Shown one piece after another: positions 44,034-52,131 of a stretch of DNA of 64,000 bases (within the stretch, counting starts at the first letter, position 1; each line of letters begins with the position of its first letter). The notes under the pieces were generated by a model. It was given only the letters and a program-made list of their open reading frames with translations, searched no databases and had not been told where the DNA came from. The DNA is from Lewinellaceae bacterium. GTDB taxonomy: Bacteria; Bacteroidota; Bacteroidia; Chitinophagales; Saprospiraceae. The stretch lies in contig JACJXZ010000004.1 in assembly GCA_020636375.1 (NCBI GenBank), positions 62,001-126,000 of the forward strand, written 5' to 3'. A program made the translations under genes and the position numbers.

Positions 44034-44999
44034 ATGGTATTGATCATAGCAGAAACGCAAAAAGGAAAATTCAAAAAAGCCACACTGGAAGCAGTGACCT
44101 ATGGCAATAAAACCGCCCAGGTACTGGGAACGGAGTGTGCTGCCCTGGTCCTGGGGTCCGCCTCCGGCCCGGAAGAACTGGGTAAATACGGCGCATCCAA
44201 GGTATACCATGTCCCGGATGCGAGCCTCGATAATTTTGACAGCCAGGTATACGCTGCGGTGATCAGCGAAGTTGCCGGCAGGGTAGGCGCCAGGGTCGTG
44301 GTCTTCAGCCATTCGGCTCTGGGCAAATCCACTGCCGGGCGGGTTGCGGTGCGGATGAACGCCGGCTCCGTGTCGGGCGTCAACGCCCTTCCAACGGCCG
44401 AAGGAGGCGCCTTCCGGGTGAAGAAAGGGGTCTTCTCGGGCAAGGCCTTTGCCGAATATGAAGTGAAATCCGAAGCCAAAGTCCTTACCCTGATGGGCAA
44501 TTCCATCCCGACGGAAACCGGCGGCGAACCGGCGCCGGTGGAAGAGGTCAGCGTGGAGGTTCCGGCAGCCCGCGTTACGGTTAAAAAGCTGGAGCGGGTG
44601 GAAGGCCTCACGCCCCTGCCGGAAGCCGAACTGGTCGTCTCCGCCGGCCGGGGAATGAAAGGCCCGGAAAACTGGGGCCTTGTCGAGGAACTGGCCGAAG
44701 TGATGGGCGCCACTACCGCCTGCTCGCGCCCGGTGGCCGACACCGGCTGGCGCCCCCACCACGAACATGTCGGCCAGACCGGCATCGCCATACGCCCCAA
44801 CCTGTACATAGCGATCGGCATCAGCGGCGCCATACAGCACCTGGCCGGCGTGAACAATTCCAAAACCATTGTCGTGATCAACAAAGACCCGGAAGCGCCT
44901 TTCTTCAAAGCCGCAGACTACGGGGTCGTCGCCGACCTTTTCGACGTTGTCCCCCGGCTGACTGAAGCCATGAAGAAGTTTAAGGCAGAGCAGGGTTGA
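44034..44999 (+). CDS. etfA: Electron transfer flavoprotein alpha subunit
   Basis: EtfA carries the FAD-binding domain of the electron transfer flavoprotein. The 321-residue protein starts MVLIIAETQKGKFKKATLEAVTYG and contains the FAD motif SRPVADTGWRPHHEHVGQTGIAIRPNLYIAIGISGAIQHLAGVNNSKTIVVINKDPEAPFF. The upstream in-frame codons belong to the MITE, so the internal Met 26 bp after the element is the true start. The gene would depend on readthrough from etfB or a promoter provided after the MITE. Confidence 0.95.
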   Translation: MVLIIAETQKGKFKKATLEAVTYGNKTAQVLGTECAALVLGSASGPEELGKYGASKVYHVPDASLDNFDSQVYAAVISEVAGRVGARVVVFSHSALGKSTAGRVAVRMNAGSVSGVNALPTAEGGAFRVKKGVFSGKAFAEYEVKSEAKVLTLMGNSIPTETGGEPAPVEEVSVEVPAARVTVKKLERVEGLTPLPEAELVVSAGRGMKGPENWGLVEELAEVMGATTACSRPVADTGWRPHHEHVGQTGIAIRPNLYIAIGISGAIQHLAGVNNSKTIVVINKDPEAPFFKAADYGVVADLFDVVPRLTEAMKKFKAEQG

Positions 45000-45034
45000 A
45001 ATTTCCGGCGCTTCAAACAATCGAACCTCAAAGT

Positions 45035-45064
45035 TTGCTCGTTCCGCAAATTGTCGTACCTTTG
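45035..45064 (+). promoter_or_regulatory. Promoter of rpsO
   Basis: TTG at 45035-45037, exactly 19 bp, then TACCTTTG at 45057-45064: a full match to the Bacteroidetes promoter TTG-N19-TAnnTTTG. The leader to the rpsO ATG at 45108 is about 38 nt. Confidence 0.75.
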
Positions 45065-45107
45065 CGGCCGCTGTAACTGATTTTCGTAATCACCAACGGT
45101 TTTAAAC

Positions 45108-45383
45108 ATGTCAGAATACTTAACGAAAGAGAAAAAAGCGGAAATATTCAAGGAATACGGTGGCTCCGAGAAGAATACGGGGTCCACTGAAGGACAGATC
45201 GCCCTGTTCACTTTCCGCATTCAGGAAATGTCCGGCCACTTGAAAGACAACCCCAAAGACCACGCCTGCCGGAAGGCGCTGTTGTCGATGGTAGGCAAGC
45301 GCAAGCGCCTGCTGGGGTATCTTCAGAAGATCAACCTCGAGAAATACCGCGAATTGATCGAGAAACTCGGTATCCGGAAATAA
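45108..45383 (+). CDS. rpsO: 30S ribosomal protein S15
   Basis: S15 is a primary 16S rRNA-binding protein of the small subunit. At 91 residues it has standard length, with NTGSTEGQIALFTFRIQEMSGHLKDNPKDHACRKALLSMVGKRKRLLGYL as the rRNA-binding core and KINLEKYRELIEKLGIRK at the end. It has its own promoter and terminator and precedes pnp, an order seen in many bacteria. Confidence 0.97.
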   Translation: MSEYLTKEKKAEIFKEYGGSEKNTGSTEGQIALFTFRIQEMSGHLKDNPKDHACRKALLSMVGKRKRLLGYLQKINLEKYRELIEKLGIRK

Positions 45384-45396
45384 GACAATGATTTAC

Positions 45397-45435
45397 AAGA
45401 GCCGCCCTGAAATCTCGGGGCGGCTCTTCTTGTTT
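45397..45435 (+). terminator. Terminator of rpsO
   Basis: AAGAGCCGCCC/GGGCGGCTCTT, 11 perfect pairs with a 10-nt loop, followed by CTTGTTT; 14 bp after the rpsO stop. Confidence 0.85.
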
Positions 45436-45469
45436 AAATTTGGACGGAAGGGTTGTAGGAAAGTTGACA

Positions 45470-45650
45470 ATTTACAGGATTGACAGGTACTGGGGGCTGA
45501 TGGTTTTGGGGGGATTTACAGGACTGACAGGATGAAGCGGTTTTCGCCCCCGGAAAGCATATATCCTGTCAATCCTGTCAATCCTGTCTATTTCTGTCAA
45601 TTCTGTCTATATTCCCCGGCCCCACATCCTGTCAATCCTGTCCGTTTTTC
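45470..45650. repeat. ACAGGATTGACAGG/CCTGTCAATCCTGT foldback
   Basis: Two ACAGGAYTGACAGG words (45475-45535) face several TCAATCCTGTCAATCCTGTC words (45559-45650) in inverted orientation. The same dispersed word occurs in the 49-bp array and before tamB. It lies in the gap between rpsO and pnp; the rest of the gap to 45954 shows no gene. Confidence 0.6.
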
Positions 45651-45954
45651 GCAGGTATTTTCGAATGCCCCCGCCAAAATAACAATTTTTGACTATCTTC
45701 GCATTTTGAAAAAAGGGTTAAAGTAAGTAAAAGCAACTGAAAGAACAGGAGTAGTCCGAACAAAGATCGAAGACAATCGAATGATCTGAAATTCAGTAAG
45801 GTAAGCACATTACCCGCGCCAGCCAAATACTCCTCCCACTCGCCGGCCAGGTTTCCGAAAATATCTTCGGACATGCAAAGCAGTATCAGGGAAGCCGCTG
45901 CCGGCGGTATCTTGACAGGTTTTTATCACATAAGAAAATTAATCATTTTTAGCG

Positions 45955-48186
45955 ATGGGACAACAGATTCCGATTACAACGTCCTTTGATTTACCCGATG
46001 GTAGAACCGTGACGATAGAGACGGGCAAACTGGCTACCCAGGCCGATGGCGCCGTTGTCGTCCGCATGGGCAAGACCATGCTCTTCGCGTCTGTCGTATC
46101 TGCGAAGGAGGCCAGAGAAGGCCAGCCGTTTTTTCCGCTCTCTGTAGATTATCAGGAGAAATTTGCCGCTGCCGGCCGCATTCCCGGCAACTTCTTCCGG
46201 AGAGAGGCCAAGCTCACCGATTCTGAAGTGCTGATCTGCCGCCTGGTCGACCGGGCCATCCGCCCACTCTTTCCGGATGGTTATATGAACGAAACCCAGG
46301 TGATCATCAACCTGCTCTCAGGGGATAAGGACGTGCCGCCGGATGCTTTCGCCGCCCTGGCTGCCTCGGCTGCATTAGCTGTTTCTGATATAGCCTTCGG
46401 CGGGCCTATTTCCGAAGTGCGCGTCGCGCTGATCGACGGCGAGTACGTAGTCAACCCCACAAAGTCGGCCCTGGAAAATGCAGAGCTGGACATCATTGTC
46501 GCCGCGACGCTCGATAACGTCATGATGGTGGAAGGAGAGGCAAAGGAGTGTTCTGAAAAAGAACTGGTCAAAGCCATCCAGGTGGGGCACGAAGCTATAA
46601 AAGTGCAGTGTAACGCTCAGTTGGAGTTAGCCAGAAAAGTAGGCGAAAAGGCGCTGAAGAAGCGCGAGGTAGAACTGGTTGAGGAAGATGAAGCGCTTAT
46701 GAAAGAAATCGCTGCCTTTGCCAAGGACAAGATTTATGAGGTAGCGAAAGCAGCCCTCGATAAACAAAGCCGCAAGGACCGCTTTTCGGAAATCAAAGAC
46801 AGCCTGGTCGAAACCTTCACCGAACAGAAGGGGGAAGAATACATGGAAGAGCAGGAGGGAAAGGTCAAGGAGTATTTCGAAAAGCTGAAAAAGGAAGTGA
46901 TCCGAAATATGGTACTCGAGGAAAAAGTCCGCCTCGATGGGCGTAAGTACGATGAAGTGCGCCCCATCTGGACGGAAATCGACTACCTGCCTTCTACTCA
47001 CGGTTCTGCTATATTCAACCGCGGGGAAACGCAGGCCCTCGCTTCTCTGACCCTTGGCACCAAGCAGGACGAAATGATGATCGACAACGCCCTGGGGCAA
47101 TATTTCGAAGATTTTATCCTGCACTATAATTTCCCGGCACTCTCGGTAGGCGAGATCAAACCTCAAAGAGGCCCGGGCCGCCGGGAAGTAGGGCACGCCA
47201 ACCTGGCCGCCCGTTCTCTCCGCCAGGTCCTGCCCAAAGAATCGCCCTATACCATCCGCATCGTTTCCGATATCCTGGAATCTAACGGTTCTTCCTCTAT
47301 GGCTACCGTTTGCGCCGGATCCCTGGCGCTCATGGACGCCGGCATACAAATCTCCGCACCGGTTTCAGGCATCGCCATGGGCATGATCTCCGATGGAAAG
47401 CGTACTGCTATCCTGACGGATATCCTCGGAGATGAAGACGCCCTGGGAGACATGGACTTCAAGGTGACCGGCACCGAAAATGGCATCACTGCCTGCCAGA
47501 TGGACATCAAGATCGACGGCTTGCCCTATGAGATGCTGGAACAGGCGCTCGAGCAGGCCCGTGCCGGCCGTCTCCACATCCTGAAGGAAATGGAGAAAAC
47601 CATCGCCGAGCCTCGCCCCGAACTCAAACCGCACGCCCCGCGCATCGTCGAACTGATCATCGACAAGAGCTTCATCGGCGCAGTCATCGGCCCGGGCGGC
47701 AAGGTGATCCAGGAAATCCAGAGCGAAACCGGCACCATCATCAATATCGAAGAGGTGGGAGACACCGGCGTGGTCAATATCGCCGCCACTGACCAATCGT
47801 CCATCGAGGCGGCCCTGGCGCGCATCCGCCGCATTACTTTCACGCCTTCCGTCGGAGATATCTACGACGCCAAGGTCAAGTCGGTCATGCCCTACGGCGT
47901 ATTCGTCGACTTCATGGGCAAGAGCGGGCTGCTGCACGTTTCCGAAATCTCTCACACCCGTATCGACCGGGTCGAAGACTTTTTCAAAGAAGGGGACGAA
48001 GTGCGCGTTCAGCTGATCGGCGTCGATAAAAAGACCGGTAAATTGCGCCTCTCCCGCAAATCGCTCCTGCCCAAACCCCAGCGGAACGGCCAGGGCGACG
48101 ATGACGACGGCGAAGAAAAAGGACGCGGCGATCGCGGCGGACGTGGCGACCGTGGTGGCCGCCGCGATAACCGGCGCAGAGATTGA
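45955..48186 (+). CDS. pnp: Polyribonucleotide nucleotidyltransferase (PNPase)
   Basis: PNPase degrades RNA 3' to 5' with phosphate and belongs to the mRNA decay machinery. The 743-residue protein has two RNase PH domains (FFPLSVDYQEKFAAAGRIPGNFFRRE; then ETQALASLTLGTKQDE with FNFPALSVGEIKPQRGPGRREVGHANLA-type motifs), a KH domain (DKSFIGAVIGPGGKVIQEIQSETG), an S1 domain (GDIYDAKVKSVMPYGVFVDFMGKSGLLHVSEIS) and an Arg/Gly-rich tail (RGDRGGRGDRGGRRDNRRRD). Length and order are normal. A long untranslated leader of 200 bp or more precedes it. Confidence 0.97.
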   Translation: MGQQIPITTSFDLPDGRTVTIETGKLATQADGAVVVRMGKTMLFASVVSAKEAREGQPFFPLSVDYQEKFAAAGRIPGNFFRREAKLTDSEVLICRLVDRAIRPLFPDGYMNETQVIINLLSGDKDVPPDAFAALAASAALAVSDIAFGGPISEVRVALIDGEYVVNPTKSALENAELDIIVAATLDNVMMVEGEAKECSEKELVKAIQVGHEAIKVQCNAQLELARKVGEKALKKREVELVEEDEALMKEIAAFAKDKIYEVAKAALDKQSRKDRFSEIKDSLVETFTEQKGEEYMEEQEGKVKEYFEKLKKEVIRNMVLEEKVRLDGRKYDEVRPIWTEIDYLPSTHGSAIFNRGETQALASLTLGTKQDEMMIDNALGQYFEDFILHYNFPALSVGEIKPQRGPGRREVGHANLAARSLRQVLPKESPYTIRIVSDILESNGSSSMATVCAGSLALMDAGIQISAPVSGIAMGMISDGKRTAILTDILGDEDALGDMDFKVTGTENGITACQMDIKIDGLPYEMLEQALEQARAGRLHILKEMEKTIAEPRPELKPHAPRIVELIIDKSFIGAVIGPGGKVIQEIQSETGTIINIEEVGDTGVVNIAATDQSSIEAALARIRRITFTPSVGDIYDAKVKSVMPYGVFVDFMGKSGLLHVSEISHTRIDRVEDFFKEGDEVRVQLIGVDKKTGKLRLSRKSLLPKPQRNGQGDDDDGEEKGRGDRGGRGDRGGRRDNRRRD

Positions 48187-48271
48187 GCGAGTATCCGCTG
48201 TTTCATGGGTTCGCTGCTTCATTGTGCTGTTGTCAACCGCGAACCCGTGAAATAGTAAACCTATCTTCCCC

Positions 48272-48306
48272 AACCTGGCTGCATCATTGCAGGCCAGGTT
48301 TTTTTC
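48272..48306 (+). terminator. Terminator of pnp
   Basis: AACCTGGC/GCCAGGTT with a 13-nt loop containing TGCA words, then a run of T. It lies 86 bp after the pnp stop. The rest of the gap to 48624 is AT-rich toward its end and likely holds the rpoD promoter. Confidence 0.8.
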
Positions 48307-48624
48307 TTTAAAGCAGGAACGGTTACAGGCTTCTGTCCAGCTGCCACAGGTACAGCAGGAACTCATAGCCGGCGGCTGTTACGGCTTGTGTGGACGCCCT
48401 GTGCGCACTATTTTATCCGGTAAATGGCTGCCGGAAATTCACAAAAATCATTTCGCCTGATGCTCCGCCGCCGGAACTTTTAACCGGGGATAGTTGTATT
48501 TAAAATGAAATTGTTTCCTATAATCCTTTTTGGTGAAAAAGTCAAGTATTATTTTTAGTGGGCAACTTTTTCTATTTTTAAGCGTATCTTACAGAACACG
48601 GTTGGTCCCTAAACTACCCTGAAT

Positions 48625-49491
48625 ATGCGTCAGTTAAAGATTACTAATAAAATCACGGCCAGAGAAAGCCTTGCTCTGGACAAGTACCTCAACGATATAG
48701 GGAAAATCCCTATGTTGACACCGGAGGAGGAGGCTTCACTCGCCAAGCGCATACGCGAAGGCGACCAGGAAGCCTTAGACAAGCTTACCAAGTCCAATTT
48801 GCGTTTTGTCGTTTCCGTTGCCAAGCAGTATCAGAACCAGGGATTATCGCTGAGTGACCTGATCAACGAAGGCAATGTCGGGCTGATGAAAGCTGCCCGC
48901 CGTTTTGACGAGACCAAAGGCTTCAAATTCATCTCCTATGCCGTGTGGTGGATCCGCCAGTCTATCCTGCAGGCCATCGTTGAGTATTCCCGCATCGTGC
49001 GCCTGCCTCTCAACAAAGTCGGCTCTTATAACAAGGTAAATGAGGCCTTCCTGTCTTTCGTCCAGGAATTCGAGCGGGAACCGACCCATGAAGAACTGGC
49101 CGAATTGCTGGAAATGACCCCCAAAGAGGTCGCCAACATGTTGAAAGGCAACGGCCGCCACGTATCCGTAGACGCCCCCCTGAGCGGAGAAGACGGAGAC
49201 TCTACTATGCTGGACGTGATCTCCAGCGACGAAGGCATGAGCCCGGACGGTAGCCTGATGGAACAATCCCTGAAGGAAGAAGTCCAGCAGGGGCTGTCTA
49301 TCTTATCTCCCAGAGAAGTGGAAGTGCTGTCTTCCTACTACGGCCTGAATGGCCAAAAATCCCTGACACTTGAAGAAATAGGCGAACTCTATGGCCTCAC
49401 CCGGGAACGGGTCCGGCAGATCAAAGAGCGCGCCATCCGCCGCCTGCGCAAATCCTATAACCGAAATGCCCTGAAATCTTATCTCGGTTAG
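48625..49491 (+). CDS. rpoD: Primary sigma factor (RpoD, short Bacteroidetes type)
   Basis: The housekeeping sigma factor of Bacteroidetes lacks region 1.1 and is about 288 residues, exactly as here. Region 1.2 begins DKYLNDIGKIPMLTPEEEASLAKRIREGD; region 2 has NLRFVVSVAKQYQNQGLSLSDLINEGNVGLMKAARRFDETKGFKFISYAVWWIRQSI; regions 3 and 4 end with the helix-turn-helix SLTLEEIGELYGLTRERVRQIKERAIRRLRKS. It recognises the TTG/TAnnTTTG promoters seen elsewhere in the window. It is monocistronic with a strong terminator. Confidence 0.96.
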   Translation: MRQLKITNKITARESLALDKYLNDIGKIPMLTPEEEASLAKRIREGDQEALDKLTKSNLRFVVSVAKQYQNQGLSLSDLINEGNVGLMKAARRFDETKGFKFISYAVWWIRQSILQAIVEYSRIVRLPLNKVGSYNKVNEAFLSFVQEFEREPTHEELAELLEMTPKEVANMLKGNGRHVSVDAPLSGEDGDSTMLDVISSDEGMSPDGSLMEQSLKEEVQQGLSILSPREVEVLSSYYGLNGQKSLTLEEIGELYGLTRERVRQIKERAIRRLRKSYNRNALKSYLG

Positions 49492-49518
49492 CAACGGCCC
49501 CGGGCCAAAATAAAAGCT

Positions 49519-49553
49519 TCCACCTCTCCGGTACCGGGGAGGTGGATTTTTTA
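49519..49553 (+). terminator. Terminator of rpoD
   Basis: TCCACCTC-T-CCGG/CCGG-G-GAGGTGGA stem followed by TTTTTTATTA, 27 bp after the rpoD stop. Confidence 0.88.
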
Positions 49554-49678
49554 TTAATTTTGAAAGGCTGTTTCATTTACAATACTTCGTGGTTTTTTAT
49601 AAAGGGTTGATAATCATTTTTTTAAAAAGCCATGAAATGAAACAGCATTCTGAATGCAATTCAATGGTATTTGCGACG

Positions 49679-50794
49679 ATGTCAACGAAGGGAGGATGGT
49701 TCGGGATCGCCTTTGGGGTGGTATTGTTCCTGGGATGCGGGGCTGGCCAGGGGGATTCGCCCGGAAAAGCGGGCAGGCAGGAGCGGCAGCCGGCCGGCGG
49801 GCCGGCTGAGTGGCTGGAAGTCAAACAGCCCAACTTTCAGCTCCGCGAGGCACCGGGCCATGAAGCCCGGCCTCTGATGAACCTCTATCCGGGCAGCCGG
49901 GCCCGGAGCCTGGGCGAGCAGAGTACGTTTACCACGCCCATTGAGCTGGGCGGAAAAACCTACGACGAGCCCTGGTTGCTGGTCGAGATGGAAGGGGGGC
50001 GCCAGGGATGGGCCTATGCCCTGGCTTTTCTCGATACGGCCGGGGCAGGGCAGGAGCTTCCGCTCCCGGTACGCCTGCGTTCTTTGTTCGGCCCTGAGCT
50101 GGCCGAACAGATCGGCCTGTACCGGGAGGCGTTCGGGCAGGCCGCCACTCCGGAAATGGTAGCCCAGGCGATGGCTATGGGCAGCGCCCTGCGGGATACC
50201 CTGGTGGGCGTGCTGGCTTTGCGGGCGCAGGAGGAGGAACGGGCCGGGCGACTGTTCTGGTTGCGGGATGCCCTCCCCGCCTTCGTCCCCCATTTGATGG
50301 AAGATGGCAAAACATTTTATTTGTTTCTGGATTACCGCCCCTACTTGTCCCTGGCACGGGCCTCCGAGGGAAGGGCCGACGACGCATTCCTGGAACTCTG
50401 CCTGATGGCCTACCCGGAAGACAGCATCGAGTACTTCTATCCGGCCTGGGCCTTTCAGGCATCGGAAAACGAGGCGCACAGCCTGCTCGGCAGGGGCCTG
50501 CATTTTCGCTTCCTGGAGAAATTAGATGAATTGCTTGTTTCCGGCGATCTGTTCGAAGGGCTGGCCGGCCGGTTCCGGGAACAGTTGGTCAACGATATTG
50601 CCGGCACCGGTGTTACTTATTGGGAATCAAGGGAAAAGGCGACAGAAGAACTCGACCGGATACTGGAAGCTGAATTTGCGGTGCTCCCGGAAAAAGAAAA
50701 AAAGGCGCTCCGGGAACGGCGGCGGCAATTCGAAGACCCCGAAAAATACGGGATTAAATTCAATTACCGGTCCGGGATTTACGGCCTGGAATGA
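49679..50794 (+). CDS. Predicted lipoprotein with SH3-like region
   Basis: From Met at 49679 the protein (371 residues) starts MSTKGGWFGIAFGVVLFLGCG, a clean lipoprotein signal with lipobox LFLGC. In-frame codons upstream to 49589 are possible but spoil the signal. Residues about 45-120 (FQLREAPGHEARPLMNLYPGSRA...WLLVEMEGGRQGWAYALAF) look like a bacterial SH3 domain, as in many envelope proteins. The rest is helical and acidic and not recognised. It is followed at 41 bp by the next gene and may share a transcript with it. Confidence 0.7.
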   Translation: MSTKGGWFGIAFGVVLFLGCGAGQGDSPGKAGRQERQPAGGPAEWLEVKQPNFQLREAPGHEARPLMNLYPGSRARSLGEQSTFTTPIELGGKTYDEPWLLVEMEGGRQGWAYALAFLDTAGAGQELPLPVRLRSLFGPELAEQIGLYREAFGQAATPEMVAQAMAMGSALRDTLVGVLALRAQEEERAGRLFWLRDALPAFVPHLMEDGKTFYLFLDYRPYLSLARASEGRADDAFLELCLMAYPEDSIEYFYPAWAFQASENEAHSLLGRGLHFRFLEKLDELLVSGDLFEGLAGRFREQLVNDIAGTGVTYWESREKATEELDRILEAEFAVLPEKEKKALRERRRQFEDPEKYGIKFNYRSGIYGLE

Positions 50795-50835
50795 GTTGAG
50801 CGCTTTTCATTTATAAAACAGAAGAACCAAAGAAC

Positions 50836-51504
50836 ATGGCTTTATTCGCATTATTTACCTTGTTGCTGGCCGCTGCCGGCGTGATCCTCCTGGTACGTAT
50901 TTTCTCCAATTTCGCTCCCGGGAGCCGCAGGTTGCAGCAAGACCTGGACATGATGAAAGAGGATATGGACAAATGGGCAGGAGACCTGGTGCCGCTGACG
51001 CGGGAAGAGGTCGAACTCTTTTCGTTCAACCAGGAAAAACACGTCATGCGCAAGGGGTTTGGAAAAACGGCCAAAGGGATTTTTACCTCCATCTATCACG
51101 AACCCGTCCTGGCCTACAGCTACAAGGAATACCTCGGGCCGGGAAAAAACGCCTTGCTCTATGTACGCACCGGCGCCCAGGAATTCGTCTACCGGATCAG
51201 CAAAAAGGGCATCGAAGTGCTCGTCGACCGCGAAAGGGTCGGCGTTCTCCGGGAAGACGGCGCCCTTTTTAATAATAAAGGAAACCGCATGCTGGCCCGG
51301 ATCAACCGCGACGCCGGAGAATTCCTGCCGGTGCTGGTCAACAACCGGGAGGTGGCCAATGTAGCCCGCATGAACAAAGGAGAAAGCTCCAAGCTGGGCC
51401 AGCGCGCTTTCGAATTCGTCAAAGATGATATGAGCAAGGAAGAAAAAGACGTATTTCTCTCCCTGGCCGTCCTGGAAGTCATCGAACAATCTATTAATCG
51501 GTAA
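50836..51504 (+). CDS. Membrane-anchored protein of unknown function
   Basis: The 222-residue protein has one N-terminal membrane segment (ALFALFTLLLAAAGVILLVRIF) and a soluble domain facing either side. Notable sections are LQQDLDMMKEDMDKWAGDLVPLT (helix) and a beta-rich centre with YLGPGKNALLYVRTGAQEFVYRISKKGIEVLVDRERVGVLREDGALFN. No family is recognised. It follows the SH3-like lipoprotein by 41 bp. Confidence 0.65.
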   Translation: MALFALFTLLLAAAGVILLVRIFSNFAPGSRRLQQDLDMMKEDMDKWAGDLVPLTREEVELFSFNQEKHVMRKGFGKTAKGIFTSIYHEPVLAYSYKEYLGPGKNALLYVRTGAQEFVYRISKKGIEVLVDRERVGVLREDGALFNNKGNRMLARINRDAGEFLPVLVNNREVANVARMNKGESSKLGQRAFEFVKDDMSKEEKDVFLSLAVLEVIEQSINR

Positions 51505-51630
51505 CCATCGTTTGTAAAAATCAATGAGATCATTATATTTGCCCAATCGCCCAACCTGGAAACCTTTTCCCGATTCAACTGTTTAGCACTTAATTTTCGG
51601 CTTACAGCTAAAGGCTACAAATATTGTATC

Positions 51631-52053
51631 ATGGATCTTTTAAAAAGAGCAAACCTCATCATCTACCGTTTCCGGGAAAAAGGGCTGGAAGTATTTCTGG
51701 TCAATTCAGCGGAAGAAGGCGAAAACTGGGAAATCCCCCAGGGAGAATTCGACGGCCGCCGCTCCGAGTCCCTGCGCCATGAGGAACGCCTGATCGAGCT
51801 GGATCCTGTCAAACAGGAAAGCGGAGATACCGAAGAGGCCTGGGCCGTTGAGGGCGACTGGCACGAAATACCCTCCCTCAAAGGCATGCTTTATGAAGAT
51901 GCCCGGCAGGTGAAAGATGCCCTGGGCTCAATGGAAAAAGGCACTTTTTTTGTCCTGAAAGAGGCTTTCAAAAAAGTGCTTCCCCATCAGTATGATTTCC
52001 TGAAAGAACTCAAAGATATCCTGGTCGACAGAAACTCCATCCGGGATCTATGA
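51631..52053 (+). CDS. NUDIX-like protein lacking the Nudix box
   Basis: The first half (ANLIIYRFREKGLEVFLVNSAEEGENWEIPQGEF) has the beginning of a Nudix hydrolase fold, with the WEIPQGE strand. However, the Nudix box GX5EX7REUXEEXGU does not follow; instead there is RRSESLRHEERLIELDPVKQ. The C-terminal part (KGTFFVLKEAFKKVLPHQYDFLKELKDILVDR) matches the helix often found at the end of such proteins. It is probably a catalytically inactive Nudix-fold protein with a binding role. Length is 140 residues. Confidence 0.6.
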   Translation: MDLLKRANLIIYRFREKGLEVFLVNSAEEGENWEIPQGEFDGRRSESLRHEERLIELDPVKQESGDTEEAWAVEGDWHEIPSLKGMLYEDARQVKDALGSMEKGTFFVLKEAFKKVLPHQYDFLKELKDILVDRNSIRDL

Positions 52054-52092
52054 CCCGCCCGGGTGCCCCGGATTATCCGGCGGCGCCAATCC

Positions 52093-52130
52093 GAACGGAC
52101 GGTCCCGGCCTGAGCGGGGGCCGTCCGTTC
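52093..52130. terminator. Bidirectional terminator-like hairpin
   Basis: GAACGGACGG/CCGTCCGTTC, 10 pairs, between the convergent NUDIX-like and ABC transporter genes. No T-run is obvious on the plus side. Confidence 0.6.
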
Positions 52131-52131
52131 G

